DNA from: Planctomycetota bacterium
GTDB taxonomy: Bacteria; Planctomycetota; Phycisphaerae; WQYP01
Assembly: GCA_021852225.1 (NCBI GenBank)
Contig: JAJZOA010000137.1
Coordinates: forward strand, 1 to 10,439
Direction of reading: 5' to 3'
DNA: 10,439 nucleotides
Shown here: positions 1 through 6,771 of the stretch, piece by piece
Layout of the letters: each line of letters begins with the position of its first letter
How positions within the stretch are numbered: the first letter of the stretch is position 1
Notes under the pieces: model-generated
Seen by the model: only the letters and a program-made list of their open reading frames with translations
The model's database searches: none
Told to the model about the DNA's origin: nothing
Made by a program: the position numbers and the translations under genes

Positions 1-2
1 AG

Positions 3-158
3 GTTGACTTCCAGGACCATCCGCAGCATGCCATGCTGGGGCTGGCGATGGTCGGCAACGACGCCCGCTTTCTGGAAAGTGCGCTGGCCAGACTTGTGGA
101 AAATCTGAAACAGGAACGCCGGGCGGAACTGCTTGATTTTCAAATTGAAATTATCTGA
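3..158 (+). CDS. DUF503 / YlxP-family protein, C-terminal part
   Basis: Only the last 51 residues are inside the window; the frame is open to the left edge and ends with TGA. The visible segment has the family's typical ending: a short strand with L-G-L-A-M-V-G-N-D (residues 12-20 of the fragment), a helix, then A-E-L-L-D-F-Q-I-E-I-I at the C-terminus. DUF503 (YlxP) proteins are small, about 90-100 residues, and are commonly encoded between infB and rbfA. rbfA does follow here, 45 nt downstream, which supports the call. Their biochemical role is not established; a link to ribosome assembly or RNA binding is suggested mainly by gene neighbourhood. The missing upstream genes are probably infB and nusA, which is inference. 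Confidence 0.85.
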   Translation, partial: VDFQDHPQHAMLGLAMVGNDARFLESALARLVENLKQERRAELLDFQIEII

Positions 159-176
159 CAGGAAACAAGTTTTTTT

Positions 177-189
177 CCCCGCTGCGGGG
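177..189 (+). other. Short GC hairpin just upstream of rbfA
   Basis: Four C, G-C-T-G-C, four G form a perfect inverted repeat (5-bp stem, 3-nt loop). A run of seven T precedes it (170-176) and only TTT follows it. The U tract is on the wrong side for an intrinsic terminator of the + strand. The hairpin ends 14 nt before the rbfA ATG, and no Shine-Dalgarno sequence is visible there, so it could shape translation initiation. This is inference. Confidence 0.3.
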
Positions 190-203
190 TTTGAACCGTA
201 ACC

Positions 204-719
204 ATGACCGTGCGAAATCAGAAAATTGAAGCCCGCATTCAGCGACTCGTCGCGGAGGCCCTCGTCCGCGAAGTGTCCGACCCGCGGCTTGGTGGCCTGC
301 TTTCCGTCACGCGCGTCCAGATTACGCCGGACCATCGCGATGCCAAGGTCTTTATCAGCGCGCTTTCAACCCGCCCGGATCAAACCGTCCAGCAGGGGCT
401 GAATTCCGCCCAGAAGCGAATACAGTCGCATGTGACCCGCGGATTGTCCATGAAGTTTGCCCCGCGCCTGACCTTCCATCTCGATAACTCGTTGAAAAAG
501 CAGGCTGAAATATTAGCCCTTATGCGGGCGTCGGCTGAAACCTCCCTGGCCGCTGCGGATTCTCCTGCCGCCGGCGGGCGCGATGCGGAATCTTCGGTCA
601 CAATTCCCGTCGCACCGCAAGATCAAGCAAATTCTGTGACTGCACATACTCAAATCACGGTGCCGGCGTCAGGCCGCGCCAGTGATAAAAAAACTCCACC
701 GAAAGGTTCCCATGAATAA
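204..719 (+). CDS. rbfA: 30S ribosome-binding factor RbfA
   Basis: 171 residues. RbfA is a cytoplasmic KH-like RNA-binding protein that binds the 30S subunit and assists late 16S rRNA maturation and cold adaptation. Family signatures visible: an N-terminal helix with R-I-Q-R-L-V-A-E-A-L, then S-D-P-R-L near residue 25, the strand V-T-R-V-Q-I-T-P-D-H-R-D-A-K-V-F-I-S (about 35-52), and the late motif P-R-L-T-F-H-L-D-N-S with K-K-Q-A-E-I (about 87-102). The fold ends near residue 115. The remaining 55 or so residues are an Ala/Ser/Thr/Pro-rich low-complexity tail, making the protein longer than E. coli RbfA (133 residues). The ATG start has no evident ribosome binding site. The gene follows a DUF503 gene, the usual order, and its 3' end overlaps the next gene by 8 nt. 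Confidence 0.93.
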   Translation: MTVRNQKIEARIQRLVAEALVREVSDPRLGGLLSVTRVQITPDHRDAKVFISALSTRPDQTVQQGLNSAQKRIQSHVTRGLSMKFAPRLTFHLDNSLKKQAEILALMRASAETSLAAADSPAAGGRDAESSVTIPVAPQDQANSVTAHTQITVPASGRASDKKTPPKGSHE

Positions 720-1704
720 AGTCGGAATTAAACCGGATGCCCTGAAAAAAATCACCGCCAGGCTGGTTCGGCATGCCCCGGCGTCGACCGTCGGCAAAAT
801 CCCGCCGGACCCGCTTCAGCGGCTGGTTGAAGCGTTTATGGAATACGATACCGAGCCGGCGCGCGGTCAGGCTGCGGCGGCTAAACTCATCGGTGCCATG
901 GTGGATTACAACGACCTGCGTGTGACCTCGGTCATGGAAATGGTCGCGCTCATCGGCAGTCGGTACCCGTTTGCTGATTCACGTTGCGCGGCGCTTCGCC
1001 GCACGCTCCAATCCATATACGACCGTGAACATCAGCTGAGCCTTGAATGCCTTCGTCACATGAAAAAGGCGGAAATCCGCAAATATCTGCAGACGCTTTA
1101 TGGCATTAATGCCTATGTTGAGGCGATTGTCGCGCTGGATTCATTTGATGTTCACGCCGTTCCGGTGGATACCAAACTGCTGCTCTGGATGATCAATAAA
1201 GATGCTGCGAGTCCGGAAACCACCGTGCTTGATTTGCAACAGGCGCTGGAACGGTCGCTGCGCGGGGACGAAATGGCTGATTTTCACCATGGTGCCCGCA
1301 AGGAGCTTGAATCGTTCACGCCGCGGGTCTGGCCGGCTCCGGTCAAGCTCACGCCGCAGCCCTCTGCGACCATTGCGCAAGCCGCGCCGGTCGCTGCGGC
1401 CGTCGCCATGCCAACAGCGGCTCGCAGGCTTCCCGAATCGCCGCGCCCGGCTTCGCAGAAGCACACCGAAAAGCCGTCGGAAAAGCACTCCGATAAGCAT
1501 GGTGATAAACATCCGGATAAACATTCGGATAAACATTCCCCCAAGCCCGCCGAAAAACATGCTGAAAAACATGCTGAAAAGCATATGGATAAGCATGGCG
1601 AAAAACATTCCCAAAAGCATGCCGACAAACCGGGGGACAGGCATGTGGATAAACATAACAGCGAGAAACATAAAGATACCGGAAAGGCCAAGGCAAAAAA
1701 ATAA
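712..1704 (+). CDS. Endonuclease III-fold (HhH-GPD-like) protein with Lys-His repeat tail
   Basis: 330 residues from ATG 712, preferred over ATG 682 because GAAAGG (701-706) lies 5 nt upstream. The start overlaps the end of rbfA, suggesting translational coupling. Residues about 33-205 look like a divergent endonuclease III/HhH-GPD domain: D-P-L-Q-R-L-V-E-A-F at 33-42, an HhH-like L-Y-G-I-N-A-Y at 129-135, and V-P-V-D-T at 150-154. Aligned without gaps to E. coli Nth from memory, D153 matches catalytic Asp138 while Y135 replaces catalytic Lys120. No Cys4 iron-sulfur cluster motif follows. Residues about 210-248 are an Ala/Pro-rich linker. Residues 249-323 are a Lys-His repeat tail, then a Lys/Ala-rich end. 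The family predicts base-excision repair glycosylase activity, but the domain is degenerate and could merely bind DNA. Operon membership with rbfA is probable. Confidence 0.72.
   Translation: MNKVGIKPDALKKITARLVRHAPASTVGKIPPDPLQRLVEAFMEYDTEPARGQAAAAKLIGAMVDYNDLRVTSVMEMVALIGSRYPFADSRCAALRRTLQSIYDREHQLSLECLRHMKKAEIRKYLQTLYGINAYVEAIVALDSFDVHAVPVDTKLLLWMINKDAASPETTVLDLQQALERSLRGDEMADFHHGARKELESFTPRVWPAPVKLTPQPSATIAQAAPVAAAVAMPTAARRLPESPRPASQKHTEKPSEKHSDKHGDKHPDKHSDKHSPKPAEKHAEKHAEKHMDKHGEKHSQKHADKPGDRHVDKHNSEKHKDTGKAKAKK
1459..1671 (+). repeat. In-frame degenerate 12-bp tandem repeat encoding (D/E)KHx
   Basis: This stretch of the endonuclease III-fold gene encodes about 17 imperfect four-residue units of the form Asp/Glu-Lys-His-x. 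It includes 14 Lys-His and one Arg-His pair; a few units have Lys-Pro instead. The unit is 12 bp, typically GATAAACAT or GAAAAACAT plus one variable codon, with AAA/AAG and CAT/CAC variation. Identical neighbouring units, such as three Ala-Glu-Lys-His copies in a row, suggest expansion by slippage or unequal recombination. The high charge and regular histidines suggest metal or nucleic acid binding, which is inference. Confidence 0.85.
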
Positions 1705-1731
1705 TCCCTGGCGATCTGTTCATATGCTAAC

Positions 1732-1763
1732 GGGTCGGATTGTATCCGGTCTTGGTTTTATTT
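1732..1763 (+). terminator. Possible intrinsic terminator after the rbfA group
   Basis: CGGAT-TGT-ATCCG (1736-1748) forms a 5-bp stem. With G-U wobbles it extends outward to 1732-1752 as a 9-bp stem. It is followed by a T-rich stretch ending TTTTATTT. It lies between the stop of the Lys-His-tailed gene (1704) and hisG (1774), where a boundary between two transcription units would be sensible. The T tract begins several bases after the stem and is interrupted, so the call is tentative. Confidence 0.35.
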
Positions 1764-1773
1764 GGAGTTTACG

Positions 1774-2658
1774 ATGCTCAAACCCTCCGCTGATATTCTG
1801 CGTCTGGGCATTCCCAAAGGTTCCCTGGAATCCGCCACAATTGATCTGTTTGCCAAAGCGGGATGGCGCATCAGTGTCAACGATCGCAGCTATTTTCCCG
1901 CCATTGACGATCCAGCAATAGAGGTCGTTCTATTCCGCGCCCAGGAAATGTCCCGTTATGTGGAAGAAAATGTGGTGGATGTCGGCCTGACCGGCTCGGA
2001 CTGGATTCGCGAAAACGGTTCGGACGTGCATGAAGTTGCCGAATTGGTTTATTCCAAAGCCACCAGCAAACCGGCCCGCTGGGTTCTGGCCGTGCCGCAG
2101 GAATCGGCCGTCACCCGGCCGGAGGAACTTAAAAACGGTGTCGTTGCCACCGAACTCGTTCAGGTGACGCGGGACTATTTTCAGGCGCGCAATATTCCGG
2201 TCAAAGTGGAATTCAGTTGGGGGGCCACCGAGGTGAAGGCCCGCTTGCTGGATGCGATTGTGGACATTACGGAAACTGGTTCTTCCATTCGCGCCAATAA
2301 TTTGCGCATCATTGATACGCTTCTTACCAGCACCACCCGCCTGATAGCCAATCATTCCGCCTGGAAAGATGCCCGCAAGCGCGAGAAAATTGAAAATATC
2401 GCCCTGCTGCTTCAGGGGGCCATCAACGCGCGTGAAAAGGTTGGCCTTAAACTTAATGCGCCACGTGAAAAGCTGGATGCCGTGCTGGCTATTCTGCCGG
2501 CGGAAAAATCTCCCACCATTTCCTCTCTGGCCGACGGAGCATGGGTTGCCGTGGAAGTGATTGTGGAAGAAAAGCTTGAACGCGAACTTGTGCCACGGCT
2601 GAAACGCGCCGGTGCCACCGGACTCATCAGCTATCCGTTAAACAAGGTGATCGCATGA
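1774..2658 (+). CDS. hisG: ATP phosphoribosyltransferase, long form
   Basis: 294 residues. HisG condenses ATP with PRPP to give phosphoribosyl-ATP, the first committed step of histidine biosynthesis, in the cytoplasm. ATG 1774 is chosen because GGAG (1764-1767) lies 6 nt upstream; an in-frame TTG at 1762 would place the start on that site. Visible motifs: L-G-I-P-K-G-S-L-E near residues 11-19, D-V-G-L-T-G-S-D-W at 69-77, and the PRPP-binding V-D-I-T-E-T-G-S-S-I-R-A-N at 163-175. After about residue 210 there is a further domain ending in S-Y-P-L-N-K-V-I, typical of the regulatory C-terminal domain. This is therefore the long, HisZ-independent form, expected to be a hexamer inhibited by histidine. 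No other his genes lie nearby, so it is not in a compact his operon here. Confidence 0.96.
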   Translation: MLKPSADILRLGIPKGSLESATIDLFAKAGWRISVNDRSYFPAIDDPAIEVVLFRAQEMSRYVEENVVDVGLTGSDWIRENGSDVHEVAELVYSKATSKPARWVLAVPQESAVTRPEELKNGVVATELVQVTRDYFQARNIPVKVEFSWGATEVKARLLDAIVDITETGSSIRANNLRIIDTLLTSTTRLIANHSAWKDARKREKIENIALLLQGAINAREKVGLKLNAPREKLDAVLAILPAEKSPTISSLADGAWVAVEVIVEEKLERELVPRLKRAGATGLISYPLNKVIA

Positions 2659-2858
2659 ACCTGCTGCCGATTGTCCTGACTGCGGCGCTTTCCTCGCGCC
2701 AATGGCGAGAATTCATGGTGCCGGACCATCCGGGATGGGCAAAAAATGTGCTGCTGATCATCATCTGGATGTTTGTGGCGGCCGTGCTGATTGGTCCGCT
2801 TTATCGCTATTTCCGCAGCCGCCGACGATCTGCGTCCGGTCGGTCTGGTGCCTGGTAA
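2655..2858 (+). CDS. Small single-pass membrane protein, coupled to hisG
   Basis: 67 residues, family not recognised. Its ATG overlaps the hisG stop in an ATGA arrangement, and AAGGTGA (2644-2650) sits just upstream as a good ribosome binding site, so translational coupling is likely and the gene is probably real. The N-terminus is mildly hydrophobic (N-L-L-P-I-V-L-T-A-A-L). A clear transmembrane segment follows at about residues 30-50, rich in I, L, V, W, and then an Arg-rich tail (R-S-R-R-R), which by the positive-inside rule would lie in the cytoplasm. There is no evidence that it takes part in histidine synthesis. Confidence 0.62.
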   Translation: MNLLPIVLTAALSSRQWREFMVPDHPGWAKNVLLIIIWMFVAAVLIGPLYRYFRSRRRSASGRSGAW

Positions 2859-2871
2859 ATTGGCCTGGTGT

Positions 2872-2920
2872 CCGCCGGTAGGCGGCAAGGCGCAAGGCAG
2901 TGTGCCGATTGGCCCAATCG
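2872..2920 (+). other. Two hairpins in the gap before yajQ
   Basis: The 97-nt gap between the membrane miniprotein and yajQ contains two perfect inverted repeats: CCGCC-GGTA-GGCGG (2872-2885) and CGATTG-GCC-CAATCG (2906-2920). Neither is followed by a T run, so standard intrinsic termination is not supported. They could be a weak or factor-dependent transcription boundary, or part of the yajQ leader. Confidence 0.35.
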
Positions 2921-2955
2921 CCGACCGCTAAGGGAAGATTTTGAAAGGAATATGT

Positions 2956-3456
2956 ATGGCATCCGATCCATCGTTTGATATTGTCAATGACATCAATTTT
3001 CCGGAATTGGATAATGCCCTGATGCAGGCAAAAAAAGAAATGGCCACGCGCTTTGACTTCCGCGGCACATCCGCGGGTATTGGCGATCTGGACAAAAAGG
3101 AAAAAATCCTGGCCATCACCGCGGATAACGAACCCCAGCTTGAAGCGGTCCTGCAGGTGCTGGTTTCAAAAATGACTAAACGCGGCGTGGACCCCCGCTG
3201 CCTGGACCGCCAGAAAATTGAGGCCGCGACGCATTCAACCCTGCGGCAGAAGATCAAACTTAAAAGCGGCATCGACCGCCAGACCGCCAAGGATCTGCAA
3301 AAGCGCATCAAAGACCTTGGCTTAAAGGTGAATCCGTCCATTCAGGGCGACACGCTCCGCGTCAGTGCGCCAAAAAAAGATGACTTGCAGGCCGTGATGG
3401 CCGACTTGCGCGCCAGGCCGCCGGAAATTCCCGTGCAGTTCACCAATTATCGTTGA
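2956..3456 (+). CDS. yajQ: YajQ-family nucleotide-binding protein (UPF0234)
   Basis: 166 residues, close to the usual length of about 160. ATG 2956 is chosen because AAAGGA (2944-2949) lies 6 nt upstream; an in-frame TTG at 2941 would add five residues but leave that site inside the gene. Family features: the N-terminal S-F-D-I-V-N-D-I-N-F-P-E-L-D-N-A motif, A-T-R-F-D-F-R-G-T near residues 30-38, and the C-terminal E-I-P-V-Q-F-T-N-Y-R ending, nearly identical to the family consensus. YajQ proteins have two ferredoxin-like folds and bind nucleotides; a Xanthomonas homologue has been reported as a cyclic di-GMP effector. Whether this copy binds cyclic di-GMP cannot be told from the sequence. 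It converges with the PEP carboxykinase gene, with 14 nt between stops. Confidence 0.95.
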   Translation: MASDPSFDIVNDINFPELDNALMQAKKEMATRFDFRGTSAGIGDLDKKEKILAITADNEPQLEAVLQVLVSKMTKRGVDPRCLDRQKIEAATHSTLRQKIKLKSGIDRQTAKDLQKRIKDLGLKVNPSIQGDTLRVSAPKKDDLQAVMADLRARPPEIPVQFTNYR

Positions 3457-3480
3457 AATATAAAACCCGTTCACAAACGG
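3456..3480 (-). terminator. Possible intrinsic terminator of the PEP carboxykinase gene
   Basis: Read on the - strand, CCGTT-TGTG-AACGG (3480-3467) forms a 5-bp hairpin overlapping the TGA stop (3473-3471) and is followed by GTTTTATATTTC. On the + strand no T tract follows, so it would act only on leftward transcription. The short stem makes it weak. Confidence 0.35.
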
Positions 3481-5330
3481 CTGATCAGCAGTTCCCGGAT
3501 GAAAATAATCTCTTTGGGTAAGTCCCCGGCCAGCTTCAGAAAAAGTTCTTCCTCGGAAAGAATCTCGGCCTTGAACGCTTCCACATCAATTTTCTGCGCT
3601 GCCTCAATATCCTTTGGACGGAGTGCCAAACCGTTGAGATTGATGTCCGTGGGGCGCGGCATCCAGCCCAGCACCGTTTCCATCGCGTAGGCCCGTCCGT
3701 GGCAGCGGTTGATGATCCATTCAAGAATCCGGATGTTTTCACCGAAGCCGGGCCAAAGAAATTCGCCGTGCTCATTTTTACGGAACCAATTGACATGAAA
3801 AATGCGCGGGCAATCACTCATTTTGGCGCGCATGCGAAACCAGTGCAGAAAATAATCGCGAATGTTGTAACCAATAAATGGAAGCATGGCCATGGGATCT
3901 CGCCGCACCACGCCCACCTTCCCGCTGGCGGCGGCGGTTGTTTCACTGCCCAGCGTTGCGCCCACATATACACCGTGCATCCAGTTAAAGGCCTGATACA
4001 CCAGTGGAATCACGCTCGAACGCCGGCCCCCGAAAATGATCGCACTGATTTCCACTCCGGCCGGGTCATCGGCCGCGGGGTCCAGCGCCGGATTGTTCCG
4101 CATGGGTGCGGTAAAACGGCTGTTCGGGTGGGCGGCCTTGCGCCCGCTTGCCGGCGTCCAGGGCTGGCCGAGCCAGTCGGTACAGTGCGGCGGCGGTTCG
4201 GGTGTCTTGCCCTCCCACCAGACGTCGCCATCCGGTAGCAGGGCGACATTCGTGTAAATGGTATCGCGGGCCATGGTCGCCATGGCATTGGGGTTGGTGG
4301 TCTGGTTCGTGCCCGGCAACACGCCAAAATAGCCCGCCTCCGGATTAATGGCTCGCAGCCGACCGGTGGCTTCATCCACCCACATCCAGGCAATATCATC
4401 GCCGACGGTGGAAACGCGCCAGCCCGCCTGTTTGTAATTTTCCGGAGGAATCAGCATGGCAAAATTGGTTTTCCCGCACGCGCTGGGAAATGCCGCCGCC
4501 ACGTAGGTCTTTTCGTCGCCCACTTGCACACCACTTATCAGCATGTGTTCGGCCATCCAGCCATGGGCGAATCCCTGAAAGCTGGCAATTCTAAGCGCCA
4601 TGCACTTTTTACCCAGCAGCGCGTTGCCACCGTAGCCGGAACCGAAACTCCATATTGTATTATCCAGCGTAAAATGGCAGATGTATCGCTTATCCGGGTC
4701 GCATTGGCCCACGCTGTGGAGACATCGCGTGAATTCGTCGCTTGTGCCCAGCATAGTCCACGCCGCTTCACCCATTCGCGTCATAATGCCCATGCTGGCC
4801 GCCACATACAGGCTGTCAGTCAGTTGAATGCCCACCCGCGCCAGCGGCGAACCGATCGGCCCCATGATGAAAGGTATCACATACAGCGTGCGCCCGCTCA
4901 TGCAGCCGTCAAACAGCAAACGCAGCTTTTCGTACGCATCGCGACTCTGCATCCAGTTGTTGGTCGGGCCGGCCATATCGCGCGCCGCCGTGCAGATGTA
5001 GGTGTTATGTTCCGTGCGGGCCACATCGTTGGGGTTGGACCGGTGCAGATAGCAGCCGGGCAATAAAGTCTGGTTCAGCCGAACGAAAACGCCCTCCGCG
5101 ACTCCTTGCTCCAGCAGTTGGGACCTTTCGGCCGCTGAACCGCAAAGCAATACCACACGGTCGGGCTTGCACAGTGCGGCGCATCGCTGAATCCATTCGG
5201 CGGCATGCGCATTCATTCCCGCATAACGGGAATTTGCCGAGTCCGCCGGTCGGCTTTTGTGTGCGGCTTCATCCTGCTGACGCTGCCACATTTTTCCCAC
5301 AGGGTCACTGGCATCGGTGGATCGCATCAT
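3471..5330 (-). CDS. pckG: Phosphoenolpyruvate carboxykinase (GTP)
   Basis: 619 residues from the first ATG of a Met-Met pair at 5330. It converts oxaloacetate plus GTP to PEP, GDP and CO2, the entry step of gluconeogenesis, in the cytoplasm. Motifs: A-G-P-T-N-N-W-M near 120-127; A-E-H-M-L-I with the likely metal-ligand His at 262; the kinase-1a P-loop F-P-S-A-C-G-K-T-N at 281-289 with the reactive Cys285 typical of the GTP class; the metal-site G-D-D-I-A-W-M at 310-316; and the guanine-binding region with N-W-F-R-K-N and W-P-G-F-G-E-N at 514-532. The open frame extends upstream to an ATG at 5402, but that start has no ribosome binding site, whereas GGAAAGG precedes ATG 5330. Length and motifs indicate an intact enzyme. 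The gene is transcribed against yajQ and appears monocistronic. Confidence 0.97.
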   Translation of the reverse strand: MMRSTDASDPVGKMWQRQQDEAAHKSRPADSANSRYAGMNAHAAEWIQRCAALCKPDRVVLLCGSAAERSQLLEQGVAEGVFVRLNQTLLPGCYLHRSNPNDVARTEHNTYICTAARDMAGPTNNWMQSRDAYEKLRLLFDGCMSGRTLYVIPFIMGPIGSPLARVGIQLTDSLYVAASMGIMTRMGEAAWTMLGTSDEFTRCLHSVGQCDPDKRYICHFTLDNTIWSFGSGYGGNALLGKKCMALRIASFQGFAHGWMAEHMLISGVQVGDEKTYVAAAFPSACGKTNFAMLIPPENYKQAGWRVSTVGDDIAWMWVDEATGRLRAINPEAGYFGVLPGTNQTTNPNAMATMARDTIYTNVALLPDGDVWWEGKTPEPPPHCTDWLGQPWTPASGRKAAHPNSRFTAPMRNNPALDPAADDPAGVEISAIIFGGRRSSVIPLVYQAFNWMHGVYVGATLGSETTAAASGKVGVVRRDPMAMLPFIGYNIRDYFLHWFRMRAKMSDCPRIFHVNWFRKNEHGEFLWPGFGENIRILEWIINRCHGRAYAMETVLGWMPRPTDINLNGLALRPKDIEAAQKIDVEAFKAEILSEEELFLKLAGDLPKEIIFIRELLISRL

Positions 5331-5343
5331 GATAAACCTTTCC
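5331..5343 (-). promoter_or_regulatory. Ribosome binding site fixing the pckG start
   Basis: On the - strand GGAAAGG (5343-5337) lies 6 nt before ATG 5330. The same GAAAGG core precedes the starts at 712 and 2956, so it fits the local initiation style. It argues against the 24-residue longer frame starting at 5402. Confidence 0.65.
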
Positions 5344-5407
5344 GGGGTTACTGTTTTGTTTGCGTCCGCCGCCCGGTCCGAAAAATACGGAATCGTTTCC
5401 ATTTTTC

Positions 5408-5435
5408 AGGATACCATTTTTTTTCGCATTCGGAA
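5408..5435 (-). promoter_or_regulatory. Weak candidate sigma70-type promoter for pckG
   Basis: On the - strand a TTCCGA (5435-5430) and a TATCCT (5413-5408) are separated by 16 nt and lie roughly 75 nt upstream of the chosen pckG ATG. The -10 box matches consensus at 4 of 6 positions and the -35 box at 3 of 6. An A-rich run lies between them. This is a pattern match only. Confidence 0.22.
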
Positions 5436-5776
5436 AGAGTCTGCCGCGACCGTCCCGAGGCGATTGCTCAGGTGCCGGCGGCGAAGACCCGAATCCAGTG
5501 GCGGAATTTTGCGCCCCACCGCGGATTCCCCGAAATAAGATGCTGAAGGACTGTGGTTTGGGTGTATTGCTCGTGTTGTTTTGATTCCGCCAGGCGTGGT
5601 ATGAATCAACTCAAACCGAGCCGGACGAATGGGTGCTATGCCCCTGTCCACTGCGCCGACGGGCTGATATGACCATGGCGGCGGCAACATCCTGCCCGCC
5701 ACGGGTATGCGGCTGGTCCGCATGCTGAACAGATTGTTATCGTTTAAGTCAGTTTCGGCAATAGTGGCCCGGCGAG

Positions 5777-6682
5777 TTAATCTACGCTGCGCAGCGACAT
5801 GCCGAATTCGCCTAGTTTTTTCTTTATTTCATCCAGACTCGTCTGTCCGAAATTTTTCACATCCAGCAGTTCCGCCTCGGTTCGGGCGGCAATATCACCC
5901 AGCGTCTGAATTTTCAGCAGTTCCAGGGCTTTGCTGGCACGGACCGAGAGTTCCAGTTCCGCCACAGATTTGTTGAGAATCGCCGGCGGAACAGTAGCCG
6001 CGACCGCCTTGATGGCTTCGCGCCGCTGTGCCTGCAGGCTTTCTTCCGCGGCCTGACCCAGGCGAAGACCCTTGCGCGTCAGGAGTTCTTTAATTTCATC
6101 AAGGCTGGTTTCGCCAAAATTCTTGTACGCCAGCAGTTCCGGTTCGGAAATCTTCAGCAGGTCGCCCAGATTGCGAATATTCATTTTCTTCAGGCAGTTG
6201 CGGGCGCGAACGGAAAGTTCAAAGTCGGTAATCGGCTGTTCCAGCAGCATGTTCCGCGGGACAAACCGCTTTTCAGATTCTTCAGCAATGACCATATCGA
6301 AGGATCCATCCACATGGCCGTAATACCGCCGCCCGATTTCATGGTTGGGCTTGATGGTCAGCAATCGGTGAAGTGTTTCCTCAGCTTCGTCGTAGCGGCC
6401 GGCATCTTCATACAGCACGCTAAGGTTCAGCAGAACGCCTTCGCGGGCCGGCTGTTTGTCGGCCAGAATTTCATAAAGTTCGGTGGCCCGTTCATCGGAC
6501 CCGCCCAAATCAAGATAATAAGCCAGTTTGAAAAGGACTTCCTCATTTTCAGGATCTGCGGCGTAGGCCTCTTCCAAAAGGTCCAGAGCGGCCTGCACGT
6601 CGCTGTTGGATGCGGCCTTCATCGCGCGTTCATAAAGGGCCTTGCCGGCGGAAATATCACGTTTAATTGCGGTTTCAACCAT
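5777..6682 (-). CDS. TPR protein with two RNA polymerase alpha C-terminal domains
   Basis: 301 residues, no signal peptide, so cytoplasmic. Residues about 12-115 are TPR-like helical repeats (for example A-A-L-D-L-L-E-E-A-Y-A-A-D-P at 31-44). Residues about 147-210 and 236-298 are two copies of the helix-hairpin-helix domain of RNA polymerase alpha (alpha-CTD), each with E-L-S-V-R-A and K-N-F-G-x-T-S-L-D-E-I-K. By E. coli numbering the first copy keeps D259, E261, R265, N268, C269 and K271. The second keeps E261 and R265 but has Lys at 268 and Glu at 271. Both have Thr at 298 and keep Ser299. There is no alpha N-terminal assembly domain, so it is not RpoA. A role as a DNA- or polymerase-binding regulator is inferred. 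AAGGA lies 9 nt before the ATG. Confidence 0.85.
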   Translation of the reverse strand: MVETAIKRDISAGKALYERAMKAASNSDVQAALDLLEEAYAADPENEEVLFKLAYYLDLGGSDERATELYEILADKQPAREGVLLNLSVLYEDAGRYDEAEETLHRLLTIKPNHEIGRRYYGHVDGSFDMVIAEESEKRFVPRNMLLEQPITDFELSVRARNCLKKMNIRNLGDLLKISEPELLAYKNFGETSLDEIKELLTRKGLRLGQAAEESLQAQRREAIKAVAATVPPAILNKSVAELELSVRASKALELLKIQTLGDIAARTEAELLDVKNFGQTSLDEIKKKLGEFGMSLRSVD

Positions 6683-6771
6683 AGTGTTGCGTCCTTACGT
6701 TGGGCGTTGGAAGCCGGGCCGCAGGTCACCAATGACCGGCGCGGGCGTTCATGTCTGGTCTGCATTCGGGG

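Larger units (their letters stand above)
5331..5776. other. 446-bp stretch without a convincing gene
   Basis: This lies between the pckG start and the stop of the TPR/alpha-CTD gene. The open frames here, including 105 codons on the - strand (5406-5723), have mixed composition, no recognisable family and no good ribosome binding site, so I do not call them. The region includes a hairpin, ATGCGG-CTGGT-CCGCAT (5707-5723), about 54 nt past the TPR/alpha-CTD stop and without a T tract. It also contains a weak candidate pckG promoter near 5408-5435. No tRNA fold or known riboswitch was recognised. Confidence 0.6.

Noticed and set aside
1459..1671. Tandem repeats considered as a CRISPR array.
   Set aside because: The period is 12 bp, the units are imperfect and in frame with a gene, and there are no unique spacers of 30 bp or so.
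1141..1723. Several long open frames on both strands across the Lys-His region (for example 1141-1671 - and 1202-1921 +).
   Set aside because: They arise from the repetitive 12-bp composition of the real gene; their translations are unnatural Met/Phe- or Cys/Ser-rich repeats without start signals.
5328..5402. ATG 5402 as the pckG start, giving 643 residues.
   Set aside because: It lacks a ribosome binding site and adds residues not expected in the family, while ATG 5330 has GGAAAGG at good spacing.
5406..5723. 105-codon open frame on the - strand upstream of pckG.
   Set aside because: Composition is random-looking and Arg/Pro/Ser-rich, there is no ribosome binding site and no recognisable family; more likely leader sequence of pckG.
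5707..5723. Hairpin considered as the terminator of the TPR/alpha-CTD gene.
   Set aside because: It lies about 54 nt past the stop and has no T tract in the leftward direction.
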